6,408 nucleotides of DNA, taken from assembly GCA_000433775.1 (NCBI GenBank), contig HF998480.1, positions 1 through 6,408 on the forward strand. The letters run 5' to 3'. The DNA comes from Corallococcus sp. CAG:1435 (lineage in GTDB: Bacteria; Bacillota; Clostridia; Christensenellales; CAG-314). Of this stretch, positions 1-5,079 are shown piece after piece. Within the stretch, counting starts at the first letter, position 1, and every line of letters starts with the position of its first letter. A program made the position numbers and the translations under genes. A model generated the notes under the pieces. That model did no database searches. It saw nothing but the letters and a program-made list of their open reading frames with translations, and was not told the origin of the DNA.

Positions 1-19
1 TAGCAAAAACCTGCTACCG
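1..19 (-). repeat. Partial stem-loop repeat downstream of the transketolase operon
   Basis: On the plus strand this reads TAGCA, six bases, TGCTA, then CCG. The two arms are complementary, so either strand can fold. A near copy lies at 1882-1903, where the arms extend outward as CGGTA/TACCG. Over the 19 visible bases the two copies differ at only two positions. One of these (base 3, G here and T there) restores a base pair that is mismatched in the other copy. The left edge cuts off what should be the last three bases of the stem. It lies about 50 bases past the transketolase stop codon, so it could be a 3'-end hairpin or terminator, but any T-tract would be outside the window. Its function is inferred only. 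Confidence 0.4.
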
Positions 20-67
20 TGTTGCAAAATTCGTTAAATTACTGTCGCTATCGGTGTTTTCAGACAA

Positions 68-994
68 TCACTTTTTTGCAACAAATTGTTTTGCCTTTGC
101 CACGATATCCGTTGCAGTCAGTTTGTAATCTTTTTTCAAGTCGGCAAGACTACCCACCTGACTGATTGCGTCCCTGATGGCAACGGCGTCGCACAGCGTG
201 GGATTGTTGGCGGAAAGCGTTTCGCACACGGCGGAATACAACCCCCCGTGAATACTGTGATTTTCCACAACCAAAACGGCATGCGTCTTTTGTGCGGAGG
301 TCAAAACTGCCTCTTCGTCCAGAGGTTTTATTGTGTGTACGGCAAGGAAGTCGGCGTTTATGCCCTCTTCCGCCAACTGCCGCACCGCCTGACGGGCGTC
401 AAACAGCAACGCACCGCTTGCAATGATTGTAATGTCCTTGCCGTCGGCAAGTTTGTCCGCCTTCATGGGGTGGAATTGATAGTCGGCATCGAAAAAACTT
501 TCCGATTGCTTGCGCATCATGCGAACGTACACGCTTCCGTTGTGTTGCGCTATGAAAGGCAACGCTTTGGCAATCTGCACGTCGTCCACGATGTCCATGA
601 CCACAATGTTGGGAAGGGCACGCATCATTGCAACGTCTTCGAAACTCATGTGTGTGCCTCCGTTGCTTGTAGCGGTGATGCCCGGGTCCCAACCGACAAT
701 TTTTACGTTGAGTTGCGAGTAACTGACGGAAACGGCAATCTGGTCGAAAACTCTGCGTGAAGAGAAGGGGGCAAAACTGTGAATAAAGGGAATGTAGCCC
801 GATGCGGAAAGACCTGCCGCAATGCACGTCATGTTTGCCTCGGCAATACCGCAGTTGATGCATCTGTCGGGAAATTCCTTGTAAAGAGGTTTTGTGCCGC
901 CTGCTCCAGCGAGGTCGGCGTCAAGAACGACTATTTTTCCGTTTTCTTTCATCAGGCGGGAAAGTTCCGCTGCGTAAGATTTTCTCAGTTCCAT
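68..994 (-). CDS. Transketolase, C-terminal subunit (split transketolase)
   Basis: This 308-residue protein carries the pyrimidine-binding and C-terminal domains of a thiamine-diphosphate transketolase and should pair with the product of the gene just upstream. The complex transfers two-carbon ketol units between sugar phosphates in the non-oxidative pentose phosphate pathway, in the cytoplasm. Visible landmarks are GIAEANM at residues 49-55, whose Glu52 is the expected activator of the cofactor aminopyrimidine ring, the FSSRRVFDQI region at 77-86, and GGTHMSFED around His115, the expected substrate-site histidine. The C-terminal domain follows from about residue 185 (ITIIASG, VVENHS). Length is normal for the small C-terminal half. 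The start is ATG at 994 with AGGAGG eight bases before it, and the gene ends in TGA. A whole DXS enzyme is excluded because the N-terminal half is a separate protein with transketolase motifs. The preferred sugar substrate cannot be read from sequence. Confidence 0.93.
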   Translation of the reverse strand: MELRKSYAAELSRLMKENGKIVVLDADLAGAGGTKPLYKEFPDRCINCGIAEANMTCIAAGLSASGYIPFIHSFAPFSSRRVFDQIAVSVSYSQLNVKIVGWDPGITATSNGGTHMSFEDVAMMRALPNIVVMDIVDDVQIAKALPFIAQHNGSVYVRMMRKQSESFFDADYQFHPMKADKLADGKDITIIASGALLFDARQAVRQLAEEGINADFLAVHTIKPLDEEAVLTSAQKTHAVLVVENHSIHGGLYSAVCETLSANNPTLCDAVAIRDAISQVGSLADLKKDYKLTATDIVAKAKQFVAKK

Positions 995-1002
995 TTGTCC
1001 TG

Positions 1003-1008
1003 CCTCCT
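1003..1008 (-). promoter_or_regulatory. Strong Shine-Dalgarno AGGAGG overlapping the upstream stop codon
   Basis: On the minus strand AGGAGG sits eight bases before the ATG of the C-terminal transketolase subunit and fixes that start. The TAG stop codon of the N-terminal subunit (1009-1007) supplies the first two bases of this motif. A ribosome finishing the first subunit therefore sits on the initiation site of the second. This favours coupled translation at similar amounts, as expected for two halves of one enzyme. The coupling itself is inferred from the layout. Confidence 0.75.
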
Positions 1009-1810
1009 ACTTCAATTCTTCAAGAGCAAGTTTGTACTGCTCGTCCGTTACCGTGGTGCTGTGTACGCCTGCACCCATCTGCTCGTAGAAACTTACGCCT
1101 TTGCCCTTTATGGTGTCCATAACTATGCAATGTGGCGCACCTTTTTCCTGCTTTGCCTTGGAGATGGCTTTGTCCAAGGCATCGTGGTCGTGTCCGTTTA
1201 CACGGGTGGAAATAAACCCGAATGCCTCAAATTTGCGCTGAATATCACCCAAATCGCACACTTCCGCAGTTGTGCCGTCAATTTGCAATTTGTTGCAATC
1301 CACAAATACAATCATATTGTCCAACTTGTGGCTGGCGGCAAACATTGCCGCTTCCCAGTTTTGTCCTTCTTGCAATTCGCCGTCGCCCGTGATGACGTAC
1401 ACAAAGTGATTGTCGCCGTCCATTCTTTTTGCCAAAGCAAGTCCGCATGCGCAGGAAAGTCCCTGTCCGAGGCTGCCTGCCGTCATATCCACACCCGGCG
1501 TGAGATTGAGGTTGGCGTGGCTTGGCAAACGTGTGCCCAATTTGTTGAGGGTATCCAACCAATCAAGCGGGAAAAATCCCTTCAACGCAAGCGTTGCGTA
1601 CCATGCGGGGCCTGCGTGTCCTTTGCTCAACACAAGACAGTCCCTGTTGGGACGTTTGGGATTTTTGGGGTCGACATCCATATGCTTGGAATACAACACC
1701 GCCAACACGTCAACAATGGACAGGCTTCCTCCGACGTGACCGCTTCCCTGACTGTGCAGGCAGCGAAGCAGTTCTCGTCTTATTTGCTTACTGAATTGTA
1801 CAGTATCCAT
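1007..1810 (-). CDS. Transketolase, N-terminal subunit (split transketolase)
   Basis: This 267-residue protein is the diphosphate-binding half of a two-subunit transketolase, working with the C-terminal subunit encoded 12 bases downstream. Conserved motifs are in the expected order: SGHVGGSLS at 23-31 (active-site His25), LSKGHAG at 61-67 (His65), the GSLGQGLS stretch at 112-119, and the thiamine-diphosphate signature GDGELQEGQNWEA from 142, with Asp143 and later Asn173 (DCNKLQIDG) as the expected Mg2+ ligands. Length is typical of the N-terminal half. The start is ATG at 1810, preceded by GAGGTGA with a six-base spacing. The gene ends in TAG. It follows the Rad50-like gene after a 96-base gap, so it may be read through from that operon or have its own promoter in the gap. 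No key residue appears to be missing. The pathway role beyond general pentose phosphate or sugar interconversion is not determined. Confidence 0.94.
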   Translation of the reverse strand: MDTVQFSKQIRRELLRCLHSQGSGHVGGSLSIVDVLAVLYSKHMDVDPKNPKRPNRDCLVLSKGHAGPAWYATLALKGFFPLDWLDTLNKLGTRLPSHANLNLTPGVDMTAGSLGQGLSCACGLALAKRMDGDNHFVYVITGDGELQEGQNWEAAMFAASHKLDNMIVFVDCNKLQIDGTTAEVCDLGDIQRKFEAFGFISTRVNGHDHDALDKAISKAKQEKGAPHCIVMDTIKGKGVSFYEQMGAGVHSTTVTDEQYKLALEELK

Positions 1811-1825
1811 AATTCTTCACCTCGA

Positions 1826-1836
1826 ATTTTATTTTA
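1826..1836 (-). promoter_or_regulatory. Possible -10 region for the transketolase pair
   Basis: The minus strand reads TAAAATAAAAT here, two overlapping -10-like hexamers 15 to 26 bases before the transketolase ATG. No good -35 hexamer lies 16 to 18 bases upstream; the best is GGAAAC or GAAACA, inside the inverted repeat at 1847-1861. If this is a real promoter it would depend on a bound activator or have another -35 logic. It could equally be chance AT-richness. Confidence 0.25.
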
Positions 1837-1846
1837 CAAAATGTTG

Positions 1847-1861
1847 CGGGAATGTTTCCCG
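1847..1861. repeat. Perfect inverted repeat CGGGAA-TGT-TTCCCG before the transketolase genes
   Basis: Six-base arms surround a three-base centre, 37 to 51 bases upstream of the transketolase ATG. A T-tract does not directly follow on the minus strand (CAACATTTTG follows), so it is a poor intrinsic terminator. Its position, just upstream of and overlapping where a -35 element would fall, suits a protein-binding operator. An RNA stem between the two halves of the operon is the alternative. No regulator family can be assigned. Confidence 0.4.
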
Positions 1862-1881
1862 AATTTGCGCTTTTGCCGTTT

Positions 1882-1903
1882 CGGTATCAAAAACTTGCTA
1901 CCG
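1882..1903 (-). repeat. Stem-loop repeat just after the Rad50-like gene
   Basis: The stem-loop begins three bases past the stop codon of the Rad50-like gene. On the minus strand CGGTAGCAA pairs with TTGATACCG around a GTTT loop, giving eight base pairs with one G-A mismatch. The T-run lies in the 3' arm rather than after the stem, so termination would be weak. The same element, with a compensating base in the stem, is at the left edge of the window. A shorter palindrome with the same CGGTA/TACCG arms is at 4897-4908. It could stabilise the 3' end of the nuclease-ATPase message, or be one copy of a small palindromic repeat family. Confidence 0.45.
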
Positions 1904-1906
1904 TAT

Positions 1907-3754
1907 TTAGGTTTTGAGGTTTCCCAACCTGTTGTGACAGGTGAAATACACTACCTGTGTTCCACGTTTGCACAGGTTTTTTACAACGTCCGTCGCCCTG
2001 ACGAAATTGTCTTCGTCAAAGTTGACGAAAGCGTCGTCTATTATCAAAAAGGGAATTTCCCTGCCAAAAAGCAATTCCGAAAGAGCAATTCGGAAACACA
2101 GCAAGGTTATTTCTCTCACGCCACGGGAAAAGTATTCCAGCGGTTGCGTTACGCCCTTTTCGCACAGTTTTACGGAGAAATTTCTGTCGCAAACAACCTG
2201 AAAATCGTTTGCCGTAACTTCGCAAAGCAGTTGCTGACATCTTTGAGAAAGCACGGGCAGGTAACTTGTGGAAAGATTGTCTTTCGCCTGTTCCAACAGC
2301 TGCAAAGTCTTTTGTGCCACAAGATAGTTGTGCTGTTCGGCTTTTATTTTCAGTTGAACGTTGCCAAGTTCTTCTTCGATGGAAACAATATCCACATTGA
2401 GATTTTTGTTTTCCTCGGCAAGGCTGCCTCGTTGAACGTTGAGTTCCGACAATTTTCTGCGCTTTTCCTCCTGAGTTTGCTTTACGCTGTCCAACCTTTG
2501 CTGAAGTTCCGACGAATCGTTGCTTTTGGGCAGTGCCTCTTCCAACGCTTTTGCCACCTGTATGGCGGTACGGTACTTGACATACGCTTCGCCCAAATCG
2601 TTTTGAACCTCTTCAAACGACTTGTTTTGGCAATTTATATGTCTGCCCGCAATACGGAAGTAGTCGGTTTGCAAATGTTCCCTTTCCCCCGCCTGCAAAG
2701 TCTGCACGCCTTTAGTCGGTCGGTAACAAAATGCCAAAGCAATTACTCCCGCAATGCAAATTCCAATACCTGCGTAAATGTTGGCAAAACACACGCCGAC
2801 GCCTGCACACAACAAAAGTATGCCCACAATAAGCAGCGGCAACAGCAATTTCCCCTGCGGTTTTGCCGTAACGGGAGTTTCGGACCATTTTTCCGCTATT
2901 TCGTCGCACTGTTTTTTGTCGGCTTCGAAATTGCCCTGACTTGCAATGGACTGTTTGAGAGTGCGGTAGTTTTCCAGTTGCTCCTGTTGCCGTGCCGTCA
3001 GTTGCGTGTGCGCCAGTTGCCCGTGCAACTTTTCCTTTTCCTTTTCCAATGCGGAAATGCTTTCCTCCAAAGATGTCATTTCTCGGGCAATGGATTGAAG
3101 TTGCTTTTCTATTGCGTCTTTGCGGTTGAGTTGTGCCTGCGCCTGACTAAACTTGCGCTGCAAATCCTGCTGCCGCAGTTGCAGTTGATAGATAGTACCG
3201 CCGTTGCCACGCTCTGCCTTGCGTTCCTTCATAAATTTGCGCAATCTTTCCGTGACTTTGTCGGTGTTTTCCGTGTTATTTACAAGACCTGCAAGTTTGG
3301 CGTCGAAGTTCTGATTGGATTCCATCTCCACGCTTTCCTGCGGAAAATACGCCGATCTGTCGTAACTTTCCGCAGTCAGCCCGAGCAGATATTCTCCAAC
3401 TTCCAGCGTTGTGTCCACGGCTTTACCCGTTTTTTGCTCTGTAAATGAAAGGTAGTCTTCCCGGGCGTAAGCACCGAAATGCCTTTCGATGCGGTAAATT
3501 ACGCCATCTTTTTCCACCACCATTTCTCCGCCCGCCTTGCTGTTGCTTGACCAGTCCGTCCACTTGTTTACCGTTTGACCGACGGACTGTGTACGCCCCC
3601 TCTTCAAGCCGTAAAGCATTGCACGCACAAAACTTGCCACGGTGGTTTTGCCGAAACCGTTTTGCTTTTGAATAATGTTGACGTCGGGATAAAAATTTAT
3701 TGTACAATTGTGCAATTTGCCGAAAGATTGGATGTTCAGGGAAATGATTTTCAT
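1907..3754 (-). CDS. Rad50/SbcC-like (YhaN-type) ATPase with central transmembrane hairpin
   Basis: This 615-residue SMC-like ATPase is the expected partner of the adjacent Mre11-like nuclease. The N-terminal half-ATPase has the P-loop QNGFGKTT at 31-38 (Lys36, Thr37). A long Gln/Glu/Lys-rich coiled coil runs from about 185 to 285. Two hydrophobic helices at about 301-342 form a hairpin, and a second coiled coil runs from about 385 to 490. The C-terminal lobe has an ABC-signature-like FSRGV at 542-546, Walker B LIIDD ending at Asp573-Asp574, a VNFD D-loop at 577-580 and an H-loop His607. There is no CxxC zinc hook, and the membrane hairpin sits where the coil apex would be. That architecture matches YhaN-type proteins better than true SbcC, and at 615 residues it is short compared with SbcC or YhaN. 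The P-loop has Lys30 where the first glycine usually is, a variant I associate with clostridial relatives. The ATG abuts the preceding TAG, with AGGGGG eight bases upstream. The ATPase fold is certain; the exact DNA role is inferred. Confidence 0.88.
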   Translation of the reverse strand: MKIISLNIQSFGKLHNCTINFYPDVNIIQKQNGFGKTTVASFVRAMLYGLKRGRTQSVGQTVNKWTDWSSNSKAGGEMVVEKDGVIYRIERHFGAYAREDYLSFTEQKTGKAVDTTLEVGEYLLGLTAESYDRSAYFPQESVEMESNQNFDAKLAGLVNNTENTDKVTERLRKFMKERKAERGNGGTIYQLQLRQQDLQRKFSQAQAQLNRKDAIEKQLQSIAREMTSLEESISALEKEKEKLHGQLAHTQLTARQQEQLENYRTLKQSIASQGNFEADKKQCDEIAEKWSETPVTAKPQGKLLLPLLIVGILLLCAGVGVCFANIYAGIGICIAGVIALAFCYRPTKGVQTLQAGEREHLQTDYFRIAGRHINCQNKSFEEVQNDLGEAYVKYRTAIQVAKALEEALPKSNDSSELQQRLDSVKQTQEEKRRKLSELNVQRGSLAEENKNLNVDIVSIEEELGNVQLKIKAEQHNYLVAQKTLQLLEQAKDNLSTSYLPVLSQRCQQLLCEVTANDFQVVCDRNFSVKLCEKGVTQPLEYFSRGVREITLLCFRIALSELLFGREIPFLIIDDAFVNFDEDNFVRATDVVKNLCKRGTQVVYFTCHNRLGNLKT

Positions 3755-4783
3755 CTACAACACCCCCTTCAAGGCGGCAAATCCCATTTTCAGCACTTCC
3801 TCTTTGAGTTTTTCGTCCTGTATTTCCTCCGCCAACTTGACAAATTCGCCTCGCAAAGAAACTTCCTTGGCAATTTTTTGCAAGTCCAGTCGGATGCCCG
3901 TGTTATCGTCGATTCGCAAAGCGAAAAATTTATCGTCAAGTCGTTCCTGCACTATCTGACGAACGTTAAGACCCTCTTCGACGTTGCCTTCAAGTTGCAC
4001 GTTTACGTAGTTGTCGACATTGACCCCTGCAACGCCGTCCAGAACAAGTCTTTCGACGTCCAACTGATTTTGGGCGGAAGACAAATCCACTTTGACGTTT
4101 TCCACACGTCGTATGTAACGTGGAATAAACTTGTAGGTGTCGGTATCGGTATCCAAAACCACAAAACCGCTGGAATTTTCGTCGAAGCCACGTATTTCCG
4201 GCACGCCGCTGTAACAGGCGATGGTTCTGCCCCATTTGAAAACTTCAAAAGCGTGGCGGTGTCCCAAAGCGACGTAGTTGACGCCACTTGCCGCAATAGC
4301 CTTTTTGTCTATCAAACCGTAGTCGGCATTTGCAACGTCGCCGTGCAGCGTAAGAACGGTGTAGCAATTTGCGGGAGGGGAAAAGGTGCGCCAATATTCC
4401 GCATCGTTGTCGCCAAGTTCACGCCCCACGATACACACTCCGTCAAGTTGATAGGCAGTCCACTGTCTGCCGAAAAGATGCACGTTTGCGCACCGTTTTT
4501 CCAACATGCGGTAGGGTTCGGCGTTGCCGTGATTTCCCTGCAACAAATACCATTGCGCAGCGCTGTTGTTTATAATCTGCGCCACGGTTTCCACGGTAAT
4601 TGGCATTGTGAATTTGTCGTCAAACAAATCGCCTGCGACAATTACCGCCCCGATACCGTTGTTGTCGCAATATTTAGCCATTTCCAAAAAGGCTTTAAGT
4701 AATTCTCTGCGACGCACGTTGCCCTGCGCCACTCCCGTAAGGGGAGAATCGAGGTGTACGTCGGCGGTGTGTAAAATTTTCAT
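3755..4783 (-). CDS. Mre11/SbcD-like metallophosphoesterase (YhaO-type DNA exonuclease)
   Basis: This 342-residue protein belongs to the calcineurin-like phosphoesterase family, in the Mre11/SbcD branch. It should cut DNA ends with two bound metal ions (Mn2+ in the family) under control of the ATPase encoded immediately downstream. Metal-site motifs in order are TADVHLDSP (Asp8, His10), VAGDLFDD (Asp52), QGNHG (Asn84, His85), TLHGD (His147) and LGHRH (His175, His177). All expected ligands are present. The usual Asp after the motif III histidine is Gly86, a non-ligand position. The C-terminal part from about 230, rich in charged helices, is the likely capping and ATPase-binding region. Length is somewhat under that of SbcD or YhaO (about 400). 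The ATG at 4783 is preceded by AGGTG four bases upstream and by a strong promoter. It is the first gene of its operon. A generic phosphodiesterase is possible, but the Rad50-like neighbour makes that unlikely. Confidence 0.9.
   Translation of the reverse strand: MKILHTADVHLDSPLTGVAQGNVRRRELLKAFLEMAKYCDNNGIGAVIVAGDLFDDKFTMPITVETVAQIINNSAAQWYLLQGNHGNAEPYRMLEKRCANVHLFGRQWTAYQLDGVCIVGRELGDNDAEYWRTFSPPANCYTVLTLHGDVANADYGLIDKKAIAASGVNYVALGHRHAFEVFKWGRTIACYSGVPEIRGFDENSSGFVVLDTDTDTYKFIPRYIRRVENVKVDLSSAQNQLDVERLVLDGVAGVNVDNYVNVQLEGNVEEGLNVRQIVQERLDDKFFALRIDDNTGIRLDLQKIAKEVSLRGEFVKLAEEIQDEKLKEEVLKMGFAALKGVL
3763..3768 (-). promoter_or_regulatory. Ribosome binding site AGGGGG inside the nuclease gene, with TAGATG junction
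   Basis: The site lies within the last codons of the Mre11-like gene, eight bases before the ATPase ATG. The TAG of the first gene and the ATG of the second touch with no base between them. This supports the chosen ATPase start and predicts coupled translation of the two subunits. Confidence 0.6.
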
Positions 4784-4810
4784 TTTTCACCTACGTTATT
4801 TTGTAACATA

Positions 4811-4839
4811 ATTTTACCACAGTTGCAAAAAAGTTTCAA
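4811..4839 (-). promoter_or_regulatory. Sigma-A type promoter of the nuclease-ATPase operon
   Basis: On the minus strand TTGAAA (4839-4834) is followed by a 17-base spacer and TAAAAT (4816-4811). The spacer ends in TGG, giving the TGn extension of an extended -10. Transcription would start near 4804, leaving a short leader of about 20 bases that carries the AGGTG ribosome site at 4792-4788. Hexamer match, ideal spacing and distance to the ATG all agree. It probably drives the nuclease and ATPase genes and perhaps the transketolase genes beyond. Confidence 0.75.
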
Positions 4840-4896
4840 TGCTTTGTTTTTTCCTTTTGAAAATTTGTAAAAATTGCGCCGAAGCAAACAGACAGT

Positions 4897-4908
4897 CGGT
4901 AATTACCG
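4897..4908. repeat. Perfect 12-base palindrome CGGTAATTACCG
   Basis: It is fully self-complementary and centred about 63 bases upstream of the -35 box of the nuclease operon. A dimeric regulator site is plausible. Its CGGTA/TACCG arms are the same as those of the stem-loop at 1882-1903, so it may instead belong to that repeat family. Confidence 0.4.
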
Positions 4909-4939
4909 TGTAACGTCAAACGCCTGTTTTATTTGTAAA

Positions 4940-4969
4940 ATTGTATGTAAAAGCTAATTTCAATCACAA
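4940..4969 (-). promoter_or_regulatory. Possible second upstream promoter
   Basis: On the minus strand TTGTGA (4969-4964) and TACAAT (4945-4940) are 18 bases apart. The -35 match is modest, the -10 is good, and the -35 overlaps the palindrome at 4965-4976. If used, it would give a leader of about 150 bases containing the CGGTAATTACCG palindrome. The sequence is AT-rich, so a chance match is likely. Confidence 0.22.
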
Positions 4970-4976
4970 ATTTGTG
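4965..4976. repeat. Perfect 12-base palindrome CACAAATTTGTG
   Basis: It is fully self-complementary, in the AT-rich gap between the MATE terminator and the nuclease promoter. It resembles a binding site for a dimeric regulator. It overlaps the -35 of the weak second promoter candidate. No regulator can be named. Confidence 0.35.
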
Positions 4977-4981
4977 CAAGT

Positions 4982-5003
4982 TTTTTACATACGTATGCAA
5001 AAA
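4982..5003. repeat. Inverted repeat with CATACGTATG core and T/A-rich arms
   Basis: The ten-base core at 4988-4997 is a perfect palindrome. Beyond one mismatch (4987/4998) the arms continue as five T on the left and five A on the right, making 11-base arms with no loop. It lies 5 bases from the CACAAATTTGTG palindrome. It could be an operator, or a cruciform or back-up terminator past the MATE hairpin. No function is shown. Confidence 0.35.
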
Positions 5004-5047
5004 TACGCTACAAATTGAAAATCTGCACCGTTGCCAATTTACACAAC

Positions 5048-5073
5048 AAAAAAGCCCGAAGAAAACTTCGGGC
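5048..5073 (-). terminator. Rho-independent terminator of the MATE gene
   Basis: On the minus strand GCCCGAAG, loop TTTT, CTTCGGGC forms a perfect 8-bp stem followed by six T, six bases after the MATE stop codon. The plus strand has a T-run two bases past the stem (5076-5081), so the element may also stop transcription coming the other way. It separates the MATE gene from the nuclease operon. Confidence 0.92.
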
Positions 5074-5079
5074 GGTTTT

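Noticed and set aside
86..760. Plus-strand open frame of 224 codons
   Set aside because: It is antisense to the C-terminal transketolase subunit, with no ribosome site or known domain seen.
68..1810. Deoxyxylulose-phosphate synthase or a frameshifted single transketolase
   Set aside because: The motifs are those of transketolase. Each half has its own start, stop and strong ribosome site, which is the ordinary split-gene arrangement rather than a broken gene.
779..3448. Long plus-strand open frame of 889 codons as a possible gene
   Set aside because: It is codon-for-codon antisense to the transketolase and Rad50-like genes, has no recognisable domain and a composition rich in Cys/Phe/Arg/Gln, and is explained by missing TTA/CTA/TCA codons in the real genes.
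3575..4702. Plus-strand open frame of 375 codons
   Set aside because: It is antisense to the nuclease and ATPase genes in the same register. The opposite strand has intact catalytic motifs, so this frame is a by-product.
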